Positions 8,615 through 19,446 are shown, counted from the stretch's first letter. The stretch is 64,000 bases of DNA from Borreliella lanei (GCF_014205895.1 NZ_JACHFC010000001.1:372001-436000); one strand, 5' to 3'. Notes: generated from the sequence alone by a model not told the origin. Program-made: numbers and translations.

Positions 8615-9595
8615 TTATTTTAAAAAATTTCCCAACTCAACAGATGCAATAAACCCCTCAGCAGCAGCCGTAATGGCTTGAGCATAAAGTTTGTTGCTAA
8701 CATCTCCACACGAAAAAACACCATCAACACTTGTTTTAACAACATCTTTAGTAACAATAAATCCTTCTTCATCCAAATTCAAAAATCCCTTTAAAAATTC
8801 TGTATTTGGCTTATAACCAACAGCCATAAATACAGCACTCACTTCTAATTCATAAACAACATTATCTTTTTTATTAAAAATCTTAACCGAAGAAACAGAA
8901 GATTTGCCATCTACCTCTATGGCTTCTGAATTATACAAAATTTCAATATTAGGCAACTTTGCAACACTATCTCTTAACATAGCAATAGCTCTAAGATTAT
9001 CTTTTCTTACAATAAGATAAACCTTGTCCGCTAATTTGCTTAAATAAATCGATTCTGAAAGGGCGGTGTTGCCTCCACCAATTACTGCAACCCTTTTCCC
9101 TTTAAAAAGATGTCCATCACAAATAGCACAAACCGAAATACCCTTATTCCAAAATAAATCTGAATTTTTGATAGTTTCAAGTTTTTTGGGTTTTGATCCC
9201 ACAGCAATAATAACAGCTTTACTTTTATAAATATAATTTTCTGTATAAAGGTAAAAAATATTACCCTTCCTTTTTATAGAAAAAACGGTTTCGGGAAAAG
9301 CTTTAGCCCCAAGATTTACTACTTGCTTCCTCATATTTAACATCAAATCTCTACCACTTATTCCATTTTTAAAGCCAGGATAATTATAAACTTCTGTGGT
9401 TGTAGTAAGCTGTCCCCCAGGTTCAGGCCCTTCCAAAATAGCGGCCTTATAATTGCTCATAACAGAATAAATCCCGGCTGTTAATCCAGCCGGGCCAGAT
9501 CCCACAATTATTACATCTTCAATAAAATCTACCTCTTTTTGAGACAGATTTTCCTTTTTGGTTAGATTTATATTAATAGTTTCAAATTCTAACAT
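8615..9595 (-). CDS. trxB: Thioredoxin reductase
   Basis: This flavoprotein transfers electrons from NADPH to thioredoxin in the cytoplasm. In its 326 residues one sees the FAD loop GSGPAG (32-37), the redox pair CAIC (Cys156, Cys159) followed by DG, the NADPH loop GGGNTA (173-178) and the closing FAD motif GVFSCGDV (about 290). It carries about 25 extra residues before the FAD loop compared with typical TrxB; the ATG at 9595 is the only good start, with no strong ribosome binding site next to it. It is the last gene of the run that begins at der, 70 bases after pheT. Confidence 0.96.
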   Translation of the reverse strand: MLEFETININLTKKENLSQKEVDFIEDVIIVGSGPAGLTAGIYSVMSNYKAAILEGPEPGGQLTTTTEVYNYPGFKNGISGRDLMLNMRKQVVNLGAKAFPETVFSIKRKGNIFYLYTENYIYKSKAVIIAVGSKPKKLETIKNSDLFWNKGISVCAICDGHLFKGKRVAVIGGGNTALSESIYLSKLADKVYLIVRKDNLRAIAMLRDSVAKLPNIEILYNSEAIEVDGKSSVSSVKIFNKKDNVVYELEVSAVFMAVGYKPNTEFLKGFLNLDEEGFIVTKDVVKTSVDGVFSCGDVSNKLYAQAITAAAEGFIASVELGNFLK

Positions 9596-9665
9596 ATCTA
9601 AACTTCAAGCCTCTCTTAAAAATTTGAATATTAATCTTAACGTTGCTAAAACCAATATTCAATGC

Positions 9666-11366
9666 TTAAGATCGACTCATAAGTTCGTTTATATTAACCT
9701 CAAAAACAGAACATGGAATAAAAATACCAAAATTATTTAAAACATAAGGTGAAATTTCGCCAAAACTACCTATATTAAAGCCTTCAATTAAAATATCCGC
9801 TCCCCTACCATTAATATAAAAAGTGGTTTTTGATTCTATTAAATTAATCTCAATATTTAAATAATAAAAAAGCGTTGCAACAATTGAATTAATCTCATTA
9901 AAAGAAATTTCTTTACCAGACATTAAAAAAGCTAAATTAGTAAAAGTACTTGTTCCCTCAGTAGTATCCAGATTCTTTAAAGCCACCTTACCAATTTCAA
10001 AAATTTTGTGTGGATAAGTAAAATTAGAACTAACGCTTTCTGATTTTAATAAATTAGGAATTATTGATGCCCTAATATATTCATAATTTTCTGTCATTGG
10101 ATTAGATACTTTTAAAAAATTTTGATCATTAATATTCATTCTGTCAATAAAATCTTTCTTAGAACCCATATAATTATAAATCATCTCTTGAAATCCCATA
10201 CCCACCATTAAATTTCTAGCATTCCTTGAAAACTCTTCTAAAGGACTAAGCCTTCCCACCGCAAAAGTCTTAGGAAGCTCTGGATTAAAACTTGAAAGAC
10301 CTTCCCCTATCATTACATCTTCAATTACATCAACCTCATGAAGAAAGTCGTTCCTATAAAAAGGTGGAATAATATAGTTTTTTAAATTTCTAGAATAAGA
10401 ATTTACTCCCATTTTTTTTAAACTAAGGCAAATACGCTCTAATGTTAAATTGCTTCCAAGCAGTCTATTAATATTTTTAACATCAAACTCCACTTCTTCT
10501 TGAAAATAATAAGGACATACTAATTCTTTAAAATCTAAACCAAAAGACTCTCTAAACACAGTTTTTACGGGCAAAATTTCAAAACCCATATCATAAAAAT
10601 CACAGGCCGCTATAGACAACGCCAACAAAGTTGCTTCAAAATCAATGCCTGTAACCTCAATAAACAAATCAGTATCACCAACCTTTAAAGATCCAATATT
10701 GTTAGAATTAATTATTGGAGGATAAGAGACTACATTATTATTATCATCTAATAATAACGGATACTTATCAAAATTTTTGATAATATGGGAATATTCCAAT
10801 CCTTTGGGATGTTTTTCATTTATTTCTAAAAGAGAAAGCTCACAATCCATTCCCAAGGGAACAAATTTGTGATTAGGAGATGATGCAATATACCTTATTG
10901 GAAATTTAATAAAATTAGAATTATACATCCCCATTGCAACTCTTCTTCTCTTTTGTCCATAATTTTGACAAAGTTTTTCTTGAAATTGAATTAATGTCTC
11001 AAGCATTCTATCATCAACAATTAATCCTTTTGCTAAAAATCCAAAAATAAACGGTCTGATTTGAGACATTTTGCCATCCACTAAAATTTCACCATGAAAC
11101 TTTTTAAAATCTCCCTTTTTTGAAAAAAAATCATAATAAGGCATTTCTCCAAAAAAATACGTTTTTATCTGACGAGCAAGTCCTAAATAAGACCACAAAT
11201 CTGGCCTATTTGTATCATTCAATTCTATTTTAATTTTTCCGGAACTTTCATCAAACCCATCAAATTCTGCTTTAAATGGTTCAAGTAATTCTGAAATCTC
11301 TAAATTTGTAAAATTTTTTCCTATTTTATCTAAAAAAAGATTTTTATAAATTTCTACCTTTGGCAT
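9666..11366 (-). CDS. pheT: Phenylalanyl-tRNA synthetase beta subunit, short archaeal/eukaryal type
   Basis: PheT pairs with PheS to charge tRNA-Phe. At 566 residues it is much shorter than the usual bacterial subunit of about 800. The N-terminal tRNA-binding (EMAP-II-like) domain and the C-terminal ferredoxin-like anticodon-binding domain are not seen. It starts MPKVEIYKNLFLDKIG, as in archaeal PheT, then has a B3/4-like editing region (about 110-260), a B5 domain (about 285-360, NRLLGSNLTLERICLSLKKMG) and the catalytic-like core to the end. This form is established for spirochetes. The ATG lies inside the end of pheS, overlapping by 23 bases, so translation is coupled. Confidence 0.95.
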   Translation of the reverse strand: MPKVEIYKNLFLDKIGKNFTNLEISELLEPFKAEFDGFDESSGKIKIELNDTNRPDLWSYLGLARQIKTYFFGEMPYYDFFSKKGDFKKFHGEILVDGKMSQIRPFIFGFLAKGLIVDDRMLETLIQFQEKLCQNYGQKRRRVAMGMYNSNFIKFPIRYIASSPNHKFVPLGMDCELSLLEINEKHPKGLEYSHIIKNFDKYPLLLDDNNNVVSYPPIINSNNIGSLKVGDTDLFIEVTGIDFEATLLALSIAACDFYDMGFEILPVKTVFRESFGLDFKELVCPYYFQEEVEFDVKNINRLLGSNLTLERICLSLKKMGVNSYSRNLKNYIIPPFYRNDFLHEVDVIEDVMIGEGLSSFNPELPKTFAVGRLSPLEEFSRNARNLMVGMGFQEMIYNYMGSKKDFIDRMNINDQNFLKVSNPMTENYEYIRASIIPNLLKSESVSSNFTYPHKIFEIGKVALKNLDTTEGTSTFTNLAFLMSGKEISFNEINSIVATLFYYLNIEINLIESKTTFYINGRGADILIEGFNIGSFGEISPYVLNNFGIFIPCSVFEVNINELMSRS

Positions 11367-12915
11367 CTATCTTTCCTCGTCTTAAAACAACATCACCAAT
11401 ATCATAAGTAAATAGATCTCTTAAATCATTTAGACCCAAGTGCATTAAAGCCATTCTATCTATTCCAATCCCCCAAGCAATAACGGGTATATCAATACCC
11501 AAAGGCTTTGTAACTTCCGGCCTAAAAATTCCACTTCCTCCAAGTTCAAACCAGCCAAGAACAGGATGTTTTACATGTATTTCAATCGAAGGTTCAGTAA
11601 AGGGGAAATATGCAGGAACATATTTAACTTCTGTAGCACCCGCAAGTTCTTTGGCAAAAATCTCAAGAAGGCCCAGCAAAGTTTTAATGCTAACACCATC
11701 CTCAATAACAATCCCCTCAGTTTGATAAAAATCTACTCCGTGAGTTGCATCTACTTGATCATATCTAAAACATCTAATAACTCCAAAATATCTGCTTGGA
11801 CTTTTAGCATTAATTAATTGTTTTGCAGAAAGAACGGTACCATGAGTTCTTAAAACCAATCTCTTAGAAAGATCTTCGCTAAAACTATATCTCCAGCCTC
11901 TTGAACCTGTTGAATATCCTGTTTCATGGGCTAATTTTACATTAGAAAAATAAGGTTCGGGTAAAGATTTTTGCATACTAGGATCTGAAATGTAATAAAC
12001 ATCCTTAATATCACGAGAAGGATGAAATTGGGGCATAAAAAGAGCATCGTTGTTAAAAAATTCTGTTTCTACTAAAGGACCATCAAACTCTTGAAAGCCA
12101 AGACCTACTAATTTGTCTTTAATTTTAGAAATATAATCTAAATAAGAATTGGCACGCCCAATAAAAGTTTTAGCTGATGGAATATGGATATTGTAAGCTC
12201 TAAACTTTTTATTCTCATATGTTTTATTTTTTAAAATTTCGGGAGTAAGCTTAGTAAGCTCATCCCCGGTCAATTTACTTTTCATTAAAAAATTTTTAAC
12301 TTCCAATCCAAAACTAGATAATCTAAACTTTAAATCAAGTTTTTCTATTATTTTAAAAAATACAGAATCTGCTCCTTTTTTCTTAGAAAAATTTGACATT
12401 AATAAAAACTCTTTGGTTGTCAAACTTTCTCTAAGAAGATCGCTACTTTTTGCTCTTTCTAACAAAACACGTACTTTTTGATAATTAGCCTCTATGCCGT
12501 CTAAACAATTTACAATAATCTGTTTATTTAAATCAAGAGAAAGAATGCCCTCTTTTAACAAATTGCCAAAGGCTTTTCTCACTTCTTTAACATCAATATC
12601 AAGCTCTAAGGCTAAATTTGAAGCAAGCACTGCCTTTTGAGATACTAGATTTATTATTTTTTCTTCAACAAACCCATCTCTTAAAACACTAAGACCCCTT
12701 TCTGTCGCTTTATAAAATACATTTGATTTTCTATAAATCTCTTCAATAATACCTTTGGAATTTAACCATTCAATTGTCTTATTTGCTTGACCTTCATTAA
12801 ACCCTAATTTTTCAATAACAATTGAAGCAGAAATCTCATCCTCTTCTTCATTGTTTGCAATTACTTTAATCTCAAGAGGATGCAATGTTTTTATTAAATT
12901 TAAATCTAACCTCAT
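11344..12915 (-). CDS. pheS: Phenylalanyl-tRNA synthetase alpha subunit, archaeal/eukaryal type
   Basis: This catalytic subunit activates Phe and attaches it to tRNA-Phe. Its 523 residues far exceed the usual bacterial length of about 340, because residues 1-190 form winged-helix DNA/RNA-binding repeats as in archaeal and eukaryal PheS. The class II core follows: FFNNDALFMPQFHPSRD (about 285-301), motif 2 VIRCFRYDQVDATHG (about 378) and motif 3 GIGIDRMALMHLGLNDLRDLF (about 486). A ribosome binding site (AAAGG) precedes the ATG, which is 11 bases after the giant coiled-coil gene. Transfer from archaea to the spirochete ancestor is the published view for this enzyme. Confidence 0.96.
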   Translation of the reverse strand: MRLDLNLIKTLHPLEIKVIANNEEEDEISASIVIEKLGFNEGQANKTIEWLNSKGIIEEIYRKSNVFYKATERGLSVLRDGFVEEKIINLVSQKAVLASNLALELDIDVKEVRKAFGNLLKEGILSLDLNKQIIVNCLDGIEANYQKVRVLLERAKSSDLLRESLTTKEFLLMSNFSKKKGADSVFFKIIEKLDLKFRLSSFGLEVKNFLMKSKLTGDELTKLTPEILKNKTYENKKFRAYNIHIPSAKTFIGRANSYLDYISKIKDKLVGLGFQEFDGPLVETEFFNNDALFMPQFHPSRDIKDVYYISDPSMQKSLPEPYFSNVKLAHETGYSTGSRGWRYSFSEDLSKRLVLRTHGTVLSAKQLINAKSPSRYFGVIRCFRYDQVDATHGVDFYQTEGIVIEDGVSIKTLLGLLEIFAKELAGATEVKYVPAYFPFTEPSIEIHVKHPVLGWFELGGSGIFRPEVTKPLGIDIPVIAWGIGIDRMALMHLGLNDLRDLFTYDIGDVVLRRGKIDAKGRNL

Positions 12916-12926
12916 AAATACAACCT

Positions 12927-15900
12927 TTAATCACCTTTATTGCTTATACCAAGCTCTAAAATAAGCTCAACTTCACCAATAGACAATTTGGTAGCTCTAG
13001 AAATTTCTTCAGCACTCCATCCCTGCCTCATTAATTTTATTACAGAATTTCTAACAGTTTCATTATTAAGACCAACATTATCTTGATATTTAGAATCGGT
13101 TTTGACAAGAATACCAAGAGTTTTTATTCTCTCTTCTGCTGCAATATTTAAATTCTCCAGCCTTGTCTCAGATTTCACTACCTTCTCTCTCATAGTCAAA
13201 GTATTTTTCAACTTATTTTCAATATCTAATAGCATTTCCTTTAAATTCTGAGCATTAATCAACACTTCTTCTGACAGCCCTTTATTTAATAAGAGACTTG
13301 AAACAACATTCTCCATGTCCTTGAGATTGTCTTGAAACTTAGCGCTCTCCTTGCTTAAATTATTAAATCTTTTCTCCACTTCATTTATTAAATCAAAGTT
13401 TTTATCAACAGACTCTATAGTACTCTTTAATATACTCTCTTTATTGCTAATTCTTTCATAATTATCAAGAATAGTTCTCTGCTCGTCAGCTATATCTTTT
13501 ATTTTAGCTTTATAAATTTGCATTTCATCGTAAGATTCAATTAAACTCTTATATCTACTATCAAATGAAGAGTAAAATTCAAAAAATCTATTAAAATCAT
13601 TCTTAATAGATTTAATTGATTCTTGTTCTAACTTTAACTCATTAAAAGTTTCAATAATACCTAATATTTCTTTTTGAATATTATAAAATTCTTTGTTAAC
13701 GTTTTCAAAATTATTTTTATATTCCTGAGCAAGATCTATCTCATTTTTTAAAGTTTCCCATAATTTTTCCAACTTATCCTTAAGAGAATAAGCCTCCAAA
13801 AATATTGAATTATTTTTTTCAAGTTCGGCATCCAATTTTTTAAAATTTTCAATTTGATTTTCAATTTGAAAATTTATTCTATCATAACTATCTTCAAATT
13901 CTGCTCTCAAATCAGATTTATATTCAACTAAATTCTCTTTAATCTCGCCAATAAATTTGTTAAATTGAATATCACAATTTAATATTTTAGATTCAAGTTC
14001 TAAAATATTGGTATCAACTTCCTTTAATAATTCTTTATGATTTTTCTTAAATTCAACCTCAAATTTATCAATTTGTTCTTGCAAACTATTCTTTATGGTT
14101 TCAATCTCTGTTGTTGAATGTTTTAAGCTTTTTTTAAGCTCGTCCTCAAGTAAACCGAGATCTGATTTTATAGATTTAGAAAACGAATTATATTCATTCT
14201 CAATTGATGTCTCAATGTTATTTCTGTATAAACTAATTTTTTCAGAAAATTCTGAAATATTTTTATTCATTAATTCAATTTGCCCTTCAAAGCTTTCTTT
14301 ATCACTAGAAATTACATCAACCATTTCCCGCCTTACTTTATCAAGATTGGAAGACAAAGTTGTAAATTCATGCTCTAATTTCTGATTAAGCTCAAAAATC
14401 TTATCTTCAAGATCCTTTTGCTGAGTCAAAAATTTCACTTCTGCTTGAATTAAGATGTCTTCGGTTTTCTTATTAACCTTTTCGTCTATCTTTTCTACTT
14501 TAAAATCAACAAATTTTTCAAGATCTAAAACTTTAAGATTTAATGACTCACCAATATTTTTAAAATCAAGATGAACTGATTGTTCAATTTTTTTAGCCTC
14601 GTTTTGCAAATTGCTAAAAATCTCTTCAGCCTTAATCTCAAAACCATCTTTAAAAGATTCTAAACCAATCTTAACATTAAAAATATCATTCTCAAATGAT
14701 TTAATTCCAAGTTCAGCAAGATTTATTCTCTTCTCTATTGTGCTATAAGATTTTTCTTGCCAATTTTTTACATCATCTTTAATATTTAAAAACCAAGAAT
14801 CAATAATACTTTGCTTATTATTTACAAAATCAACAAATTCATCTACTTTCCCGGTAATATTGGTTTCCATTAAAGCTATCTCACTCTGCATATCTTTTTT
14901 TTTAGAAGAAAATTCTTTAGTAAAATCTAAATAAAAATTCTCTTTATCATCTTTCATTTTCTGTTCAATATCTAAGCGGAAACTTTGAATAAGTTCTGTT
15001 TTGTCTTCCAAATTTTTAGACAAATCATATTCTAAATTTTGAATTTTATCATTATATGAGGCAATAAAATTTTCCAAAGAATATTTAAGCTCTTCGCCTC
15101 TAATTTTTAAATCTTTAAAAAAGTCTTCTTCTAATAGTTTAAGATGCGATGAAACATTGTGATAAGACTCTTCTTTCAATCTAATAACATCCTTTTCAAC
15201 ATTATTTAAATCAGATTCAAGATTTTTAAGATTTTTCAATTGAGATTCAAGTTCAAAAATCATCTCTTTATTAGAACTCTTAAAATCTTCACTCAAAGTT
15301 GCAATATAAGAATTTAATCTCGCTGAAAACTCATCGTACATATCAGCATACTTTTTCTCAAGTCCATCATATTGACTTAAAGCTAAATTATCAATGGCTT
15401 TAATTTTGTTGTCAATTTTATTCTCTAAATTTAATTGCCCTTCATTACACCTTTCTTCAAGTTCAATATACTTAAGATTAAAATCATTGGCTATTTTATC
15501 AATACACCCACTTACCTTATCATTCAAATTTTTTTCTATGCTATCAAAAGTACTTTCAATAGATTTCAAAGAATCAATTCTCTTTTGAATTTCATTTTCA
15601 TACTTTACAATATCATCATCAATTAAGGTGTTTACCTTTTTTATACAAACATCAAAATGATTTTTTATATTCTCTTCAACACTTGCTTTAATCTCTCCAA
15701 ATTGAGAATTCATAACACCATAACAATCTTTAATTTTATCTTGCAATTCTTTTTCAAATTCTAAAATATCTTTTGATCTTTGCTCTATTATCTCAAAATT
15801 ATGATCCATTTCAGAAATCTTGATTTGCAAATTTTCATCATTGCTTGTAAGTGTTTTATAGATTTCATCTCTAATTTTTGAAATAGCTCCCTCGCTTTCA

Positions 15901-18900
15901 ATTAAAAATGTAGAATATCTCTCTTCAAAATTACTCTCAATAAGTTTAAATCTTTCCTTATAAAGATCGTTTAAAAACTCAGACTTACTCTCAATATTAT
16001 TTTTAAGCTCATTTGTTATCTCCCCAAATCTCTCTTTTGCTTGCATAATATCGCTATCAATTGTTCTCCTATAATCAATTGCTTCTTCTAATCTAGATTT
16101 ATAATACTGTTCAATCTCTTTAACAAGTTCGTTAATTTTTGCCTCTCCATCATCTGTTAAATCTTTAACTTTCAATTCAAATTTTTCAACTTGATATTTT
16201 GATACATCAAAAGATTCCTTAAGTTTTTGAAGATTTTCATCCATACCTTTACTAAGACTATCTATTCTATCTGTCAATCTTCTACTTAGATTTTCAATCT
16301 CATGCATTATTTCATTTTCAAGTTTACTAGAAATATTTTCTGAATACCCCCTATAATTAGATATCACCTCATTATATTTCCCATTAATTTCTTTGTTTAT
16401 ATCATTAAACTTCACACTAAGAGAATCAAGGGTAATATCTATATTAGCCTGAAAAGAAGCAATATCGGTTCTTTTATCCTGCAACAAACTATCAACCTCT
16501 TTAACGAATTCCTCTGAATTATTTAAAACTGAGGCAAATTTCTTTGATAAATTTTCTTCAAGTTCTCTAGTTTCTTTATTAAAATGGTTCATTATGTCTT
16601 GCAAAAGCTCATCAGAATATATAGCACCTTGATTTCTAAACTCATCTATTTTCTCAAGATAATAACTCTCGAGACTTTCTATAGAAAATTTAAGGTCTTT
16701 AATTTTTGTAGTCACCTCAGAATCTATTAAGTCCAGATCAACTTTACCCGAAGACAATAAATTTTCAATTTTAACAGTTATTTCATTTAATTTACTTTGC
16801 CAATCACTAAGCTTACTGTCTACTTCATTGTTAATTGAATCCTTCCTGTTTAAAATATCTTTAGAAATTCTATCTAAAAAATCATCAATTTGCTTTTGAT
16901 TGTCCGATTTTATATTAGAGACAATTTGTAGTTTTGACTCAATAAACTCATTAAGATCAGATTTAAAATTATTTAAAATATCTTCTGATTCAATCTTGAA
17001 ATCTTTTAATTTATAATCACATTCTTCAATCTTGCTTATAACAAAATTATTCTTATCATCAAATTTCTTATTCAAATCCTCAAGCATAAATACACTTTTA
17101 TCTTTAATTATTTCTGTTTGCCTATTAATAAATTCTTTAATTCCTAATATAGCCTCATCACTTTGTGAATATGACATATCTTTTAATTCTTTGTATTTTT
17201 CTATCACTAAACTCTCAATATCGCCTGTTTTTAATAAAACATATTCCATTCTATCGTTAACATCTTTTTCTAGATTTTCTATTTTTAAAGTAGCAGATGA
17301 TAGTAGCTCTTCACTAGAAATCTTAATATCAAGTAAAGATTTATTTAAAGCAATAAGCTCATCTTTCCAACTGCCATGCATATCAATAGCTTTTTTTTGA
17401 ATATGATCTGAAAGATCATTAAAAACGCTCTCACTAAGCTCTATTCCTTTGTCTTTTTGAATCTGAATTAAACTTAAAAATTCTTCATTTGTTTTATTTA
17501 TTTGAGATTCAATATTTTTTAAATTAGAATCCATTTCACCTTGCCACTTTGAATATTGAAGCTTGCTTTCTTCTAACTGAGTAACAAAAATATTTACTTC
17601 ATCGTAATAACGATCCTTAAACTCCACTATATTTTTAGCAATTTCATCTTTAATGTTAATTAAAATAGCATTAAAATCTCCCTTTAAAGTCTCCTGGGTT
17701 TTTTCAAACATATTATAAAAAGATCCAATTTCATTTTCTAATTTTTTGTTTAAATTTTGAAATTCTTGATAATTATTGATCGCCTCTTGAGAGATTATCT
17801 CAAATTTCTCACCATAAATTAAAGAAAATTCATCCATTTCTGCTGTTAATTTATCTGTAAAGCTCTTATATTTAGATTCCATTTGATCTTCAAATTTAGA
17901 GCTGCTAGAATCCAAAGATTCAAAAAGAGTTGTATACTTGGTATTTATGTTATCACTTAAGCTTGAATAGCTATTATTAAACTTACTATTAATTTCTTCA
18001 AAATTAGAAATTAAATTATCATTAAGCTTAATAAGCTTGTCTTGAATATTTGAATCAACATCTAAGAGTTGAGATTCTAATTGCATTTTAAGTTGATTAA
18101 TATCACCTTTAAAACTTTCACTAAATACTTCAATATCTGCCCCAAACTTACCTTTAAATTCAAGATATATTCCATTAGAATCATCTTCAAGTCTCTTTAT
18201 TAAATTAATGGCACCTGCCTGAACGTTTTCCATTTTAGAATTCAAATCTAACAAACTAAGCTCTACCCTTTCTCGAATGTTATTATCAACTTGACTTATT
18301 TTATCTTCATAATCCTCATAAATATTTTTAAGATTCAACTCAACTTGAGATCTAAATTTATCAAAAACATCATCAACTTGCTCCTCATACTTTCCCATCT
18401 CTATTCGCATTGACTCTTCAAGTGAATTAATTCTTGAATAAACATTGTCTTTGAAAGAAGAACTCATGGAAGAAATTTCATTGTCTACTAAAACTAATTT
18501 ATCTTCAAGTTTATCTTGAATTTCCTTAGAGCAATCATCAACATATGTAAAAATATCCTTAAATTTATTTTGTAATTCTTCATTTAGTCTATTTAAAATA
18601 AAATCTTCTTTCTCATTAATTTTATTCTTTACACTCTCCATAATAAGCTCTATAGAATTTTCTATTAACTTATATTTGTTTTCATAAAAATTAAAAGAAC
18701 TTTCGATCTCTTTGCTATATTTGCTAATATTAAATTCGACCTTTTCAAGAAAATTGTTGAATTCTAAATCTAATTTCTCATTACCCTTAACTAAAATATC
18801 ATTTTTTCTCTCTTCAATATTTGCTAAATCTTTTTCATAAAGACTAATCTCTTTATTCAAATTATCCATTTTAAAAACAAGTTCCTTAATATTAGTATCA

Positions 18901-19427
18901 AACTTTTCCCAACTAGCAATTTTAATAGACTCGAGATTTTCTTTATTAGTCTTGTCAAATTTTTCTAACACTGAATTCAAATTTGATTCAACCGAATCAA
19001 TCTGAGTATTAAATCCTTTTAAAGTTTTTGAAAGTTTATCTACTATTTTCCCATCAACTTGCAATCTTTGTATATTCTCTTGAACTTTAAAAGTCATTTC
19101 ATCAAGATCCTTAAGCATAGAATCATGATAAGCTATCTTTTTTTCAACCTCTGCAAAATCATTGCTTTTATTTTTAATCTTTTGCTGAACTTCCTCAATC
19201 TTTTTTATTATTTCTATACTAGATCTTTGATAAGCTTCCATATCAACAGCAAGATCATTAATCTCTTTTGTCTTATCTTCAATAAAATCTTCAAGATTAA
19301 CCTTTGTAAGGTCAACGAACTTTTTAATTTTATCTAATGCTCTAGAACGCTTATCGTATTGCCTATAAACAAATAAAACTATTGAAACCAAAAAAAGGTT
19401 AACTAAAATAGTCGCAAAATCTATCAT
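12927..19427 (-). CDS. Giant membrane-anchored coiled-coil protein with C-terminal helix-turn-helix-like segment
   Basis: The 2166-residue product is the largest in the window. A single hydrophobic segment at about residues 5-20 (FATILVNLFLVSIVLFVY), followed by basic residues YRQYDKRSR, predicts an inner-membrane anchor with the body in the cytoplasm. About 2080 residues of Glu/Lys/Asp/Ile/Leu/Ser-rich sequence with heptad spacing follow, a nearly continuous coiled coil. The last 40 residues (about 2125-2160) are different: MRQGWSAEEISRATKLSIGE, then VELILELG. This resembles the short helix-turn-helix tails of small bacterial membrane proteins (DUF2802/DUF6115-like). The role is unknown; a cytoskeletal or cell-pole scaffold is an inference. 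It is in the der-to-trxB run, 11 bases before pheS. Confidence 0.92.
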   Translation of the reverse strand: MIDFATILVNLFLVSIVLFVYRQYDKRSRALDKIKKFVDLTKVNLEDFIEDKTKEINDLAVDMEAYQRSSIEIIKKIEEVQQKIKNKSNDFAEVEKKIAYHDSMLKDLDEMTFKVQENIQRLQVDGKIVDKLSKTLKGFNTQIDSVESNLNSVLEKFDKTNKENLESIKIASWEKFDTNIKELVFKMDNLNKEISLYEKDLANIEERKNDILVKGNEKLDLEFNNFLEKVEFNISKYSKEIESSFNFYENKYKLIENSIELIMESVKNKINEKEDFILNRLNEELQNKFKDIFTYVDDCSKEIQDKLEDKLVLVDNEISSMSSSFKDNVYSRINSLEESMRIEMGKYEEQVDDVFDKFRSQVELNLKNIYEDYEDKISQVDNNIRERVELSLLDLNSKMENVQAGAINLIKRLEDDSNGIYLEFKGKFGADIEVFSESFKGDINQLKMQLESQLLDVDSNIQDKLIKLNDNLISNFEEINSKFNNSYSSLSDNINTKYTTLFESLDSSSSKFEDQMESKYKSFTDKLTAEMDEFSLIYGEKFEIISQEAINNYQEFQNLNKKLENEIGSFYNMFEKTQETLKGDFNAILINIKDEIAKNIVEFKDRYYDEVNIFVTQLEESKLQYSKWQGEMDSNLKNIESQINKTNEEFLSLIQIQKDKGIELSESVFNDLSDHIQKKAIDMHGSWKDELIALNKSLLDIKISSEELLSSATLKIENLEKDVNDRMEYVLLKTGDIESLVIEKYKELKDMSYSQSDEAILGIKEFINRQTEIIKDKSVFMLEDLNKKFDDKNNFVISKIEECDYKLKDFKIESEDILNNFKSDLNEFIESKLQIVSNIKSDNQKQIDDFLDRISKDILNRKDSINNEVDSKLSDWQSKLNEITVKIENLLSSGKVDLDLIDSEVTTKIKDLKFSIESLESYYLEKIDEFRNQGAIYSDELLQDIMNHFNKETRELEENLSKKFASVLNNSEEFVKEVDSLLQDKRTDIASFQANIDITLDSLSVKFNDINKEINGKYNEVISNYRGYSENISSKLENEIMHEIENLSRRLTDRIDSLSKGMDENLQKLKESFDVSKYQVEKFELKVKDLTDDGEAKINELVKEIEQYYKSRLEEAIDYRRTIDSDIMQAKERFGEITNELKNNIESKSEFLNDLYKERFKLIESNFEERYSTFLIESEGAISKIRDEIYKTLTSNDENLQIKISEMDHNFEIIEQRSKDILEFEKELQDKIKDCYGVMNSQFGEIKASVEENIKNHFDVCIKKVNTLIDDDIVKYENEIQKRIDSLKSIESTFDSIEKNLNDKVSGCIDKIANDFNLKYIELEERCNEGQLNLENKIDNKIKAIDNLALSQYDGLEKKYADMYDEFSARLNSYIATLSEDFKSSNKEMIFELESQLKNLKNLESDLNNVEKDVIRLKEESYHNVSSHLKLLEEDFFKDLKIRGEELKYSLENFIASYNDKIQNLEYDLSKNLEDKTELIQSFRLDIEQKMKDDKENFYLDFTKEFSSKKKDMQSEIALMETNITGKVDEFVDFVNNKQSIIDSWFLNIKDDVKNWQEKSYSTIEKRINLAELGIKSFENDIFNVKIGLESFKDGFEIKAEEIFSNLQNEAKKIEQSVHLDFKNIGESLNLKVLDLEKFVDFKVEKIDEKVNKKTEDILIQAEVKFLTQQKDLEDKIFELNQKLEHEFTTLSSNLDKVRREMVDVISSDKESFEGQIELMNKNISEFSEKISLYRNNIETSIENEYNSFSKSIKSDLGLLEDELKKSLKHSTTEIETIKNSLQEQIDKFEVEFKKNHKELLKEVDTNILELESKILNCDIQFNKFIGEIKENLVEYKSDLRAEFEDSYDRINFQIENQIENFKKLDAELEKNNSIFLEAYSLKDKLEKLWETLKNEIDLAQEYKNNFENVNKEFYNIQKEILGIIETFNELKLEQESIKSIKNDFNRFFEFYSSFDSRYKSLIESYDEMQIYKAKIKDIADEQRTILDNYERISNKESILKSTIESVDKNFDLINEVEKRFNNLSKESAKFQDNLKDMENVVSSLLLNKGLSEEVLINAQNLKEMLLDIENKLKNTLTMREKVVKSETRLENLNIAAEERIKTLGILVKTDSKYQDNVGLNNETVRNSVIKLMRQGWSAEEISRATKLSIGEVELILELGISNKGD

Positions 19428-19446
19428 AAAATATTTTACCCATATT

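Noticed and set aside
17032..17400. 122-codon frame antisense to the giant coiled-coil gene
   Set aside because: Serine/leucine-rich translation is the complement of coiled-coil codons and not a real protein.
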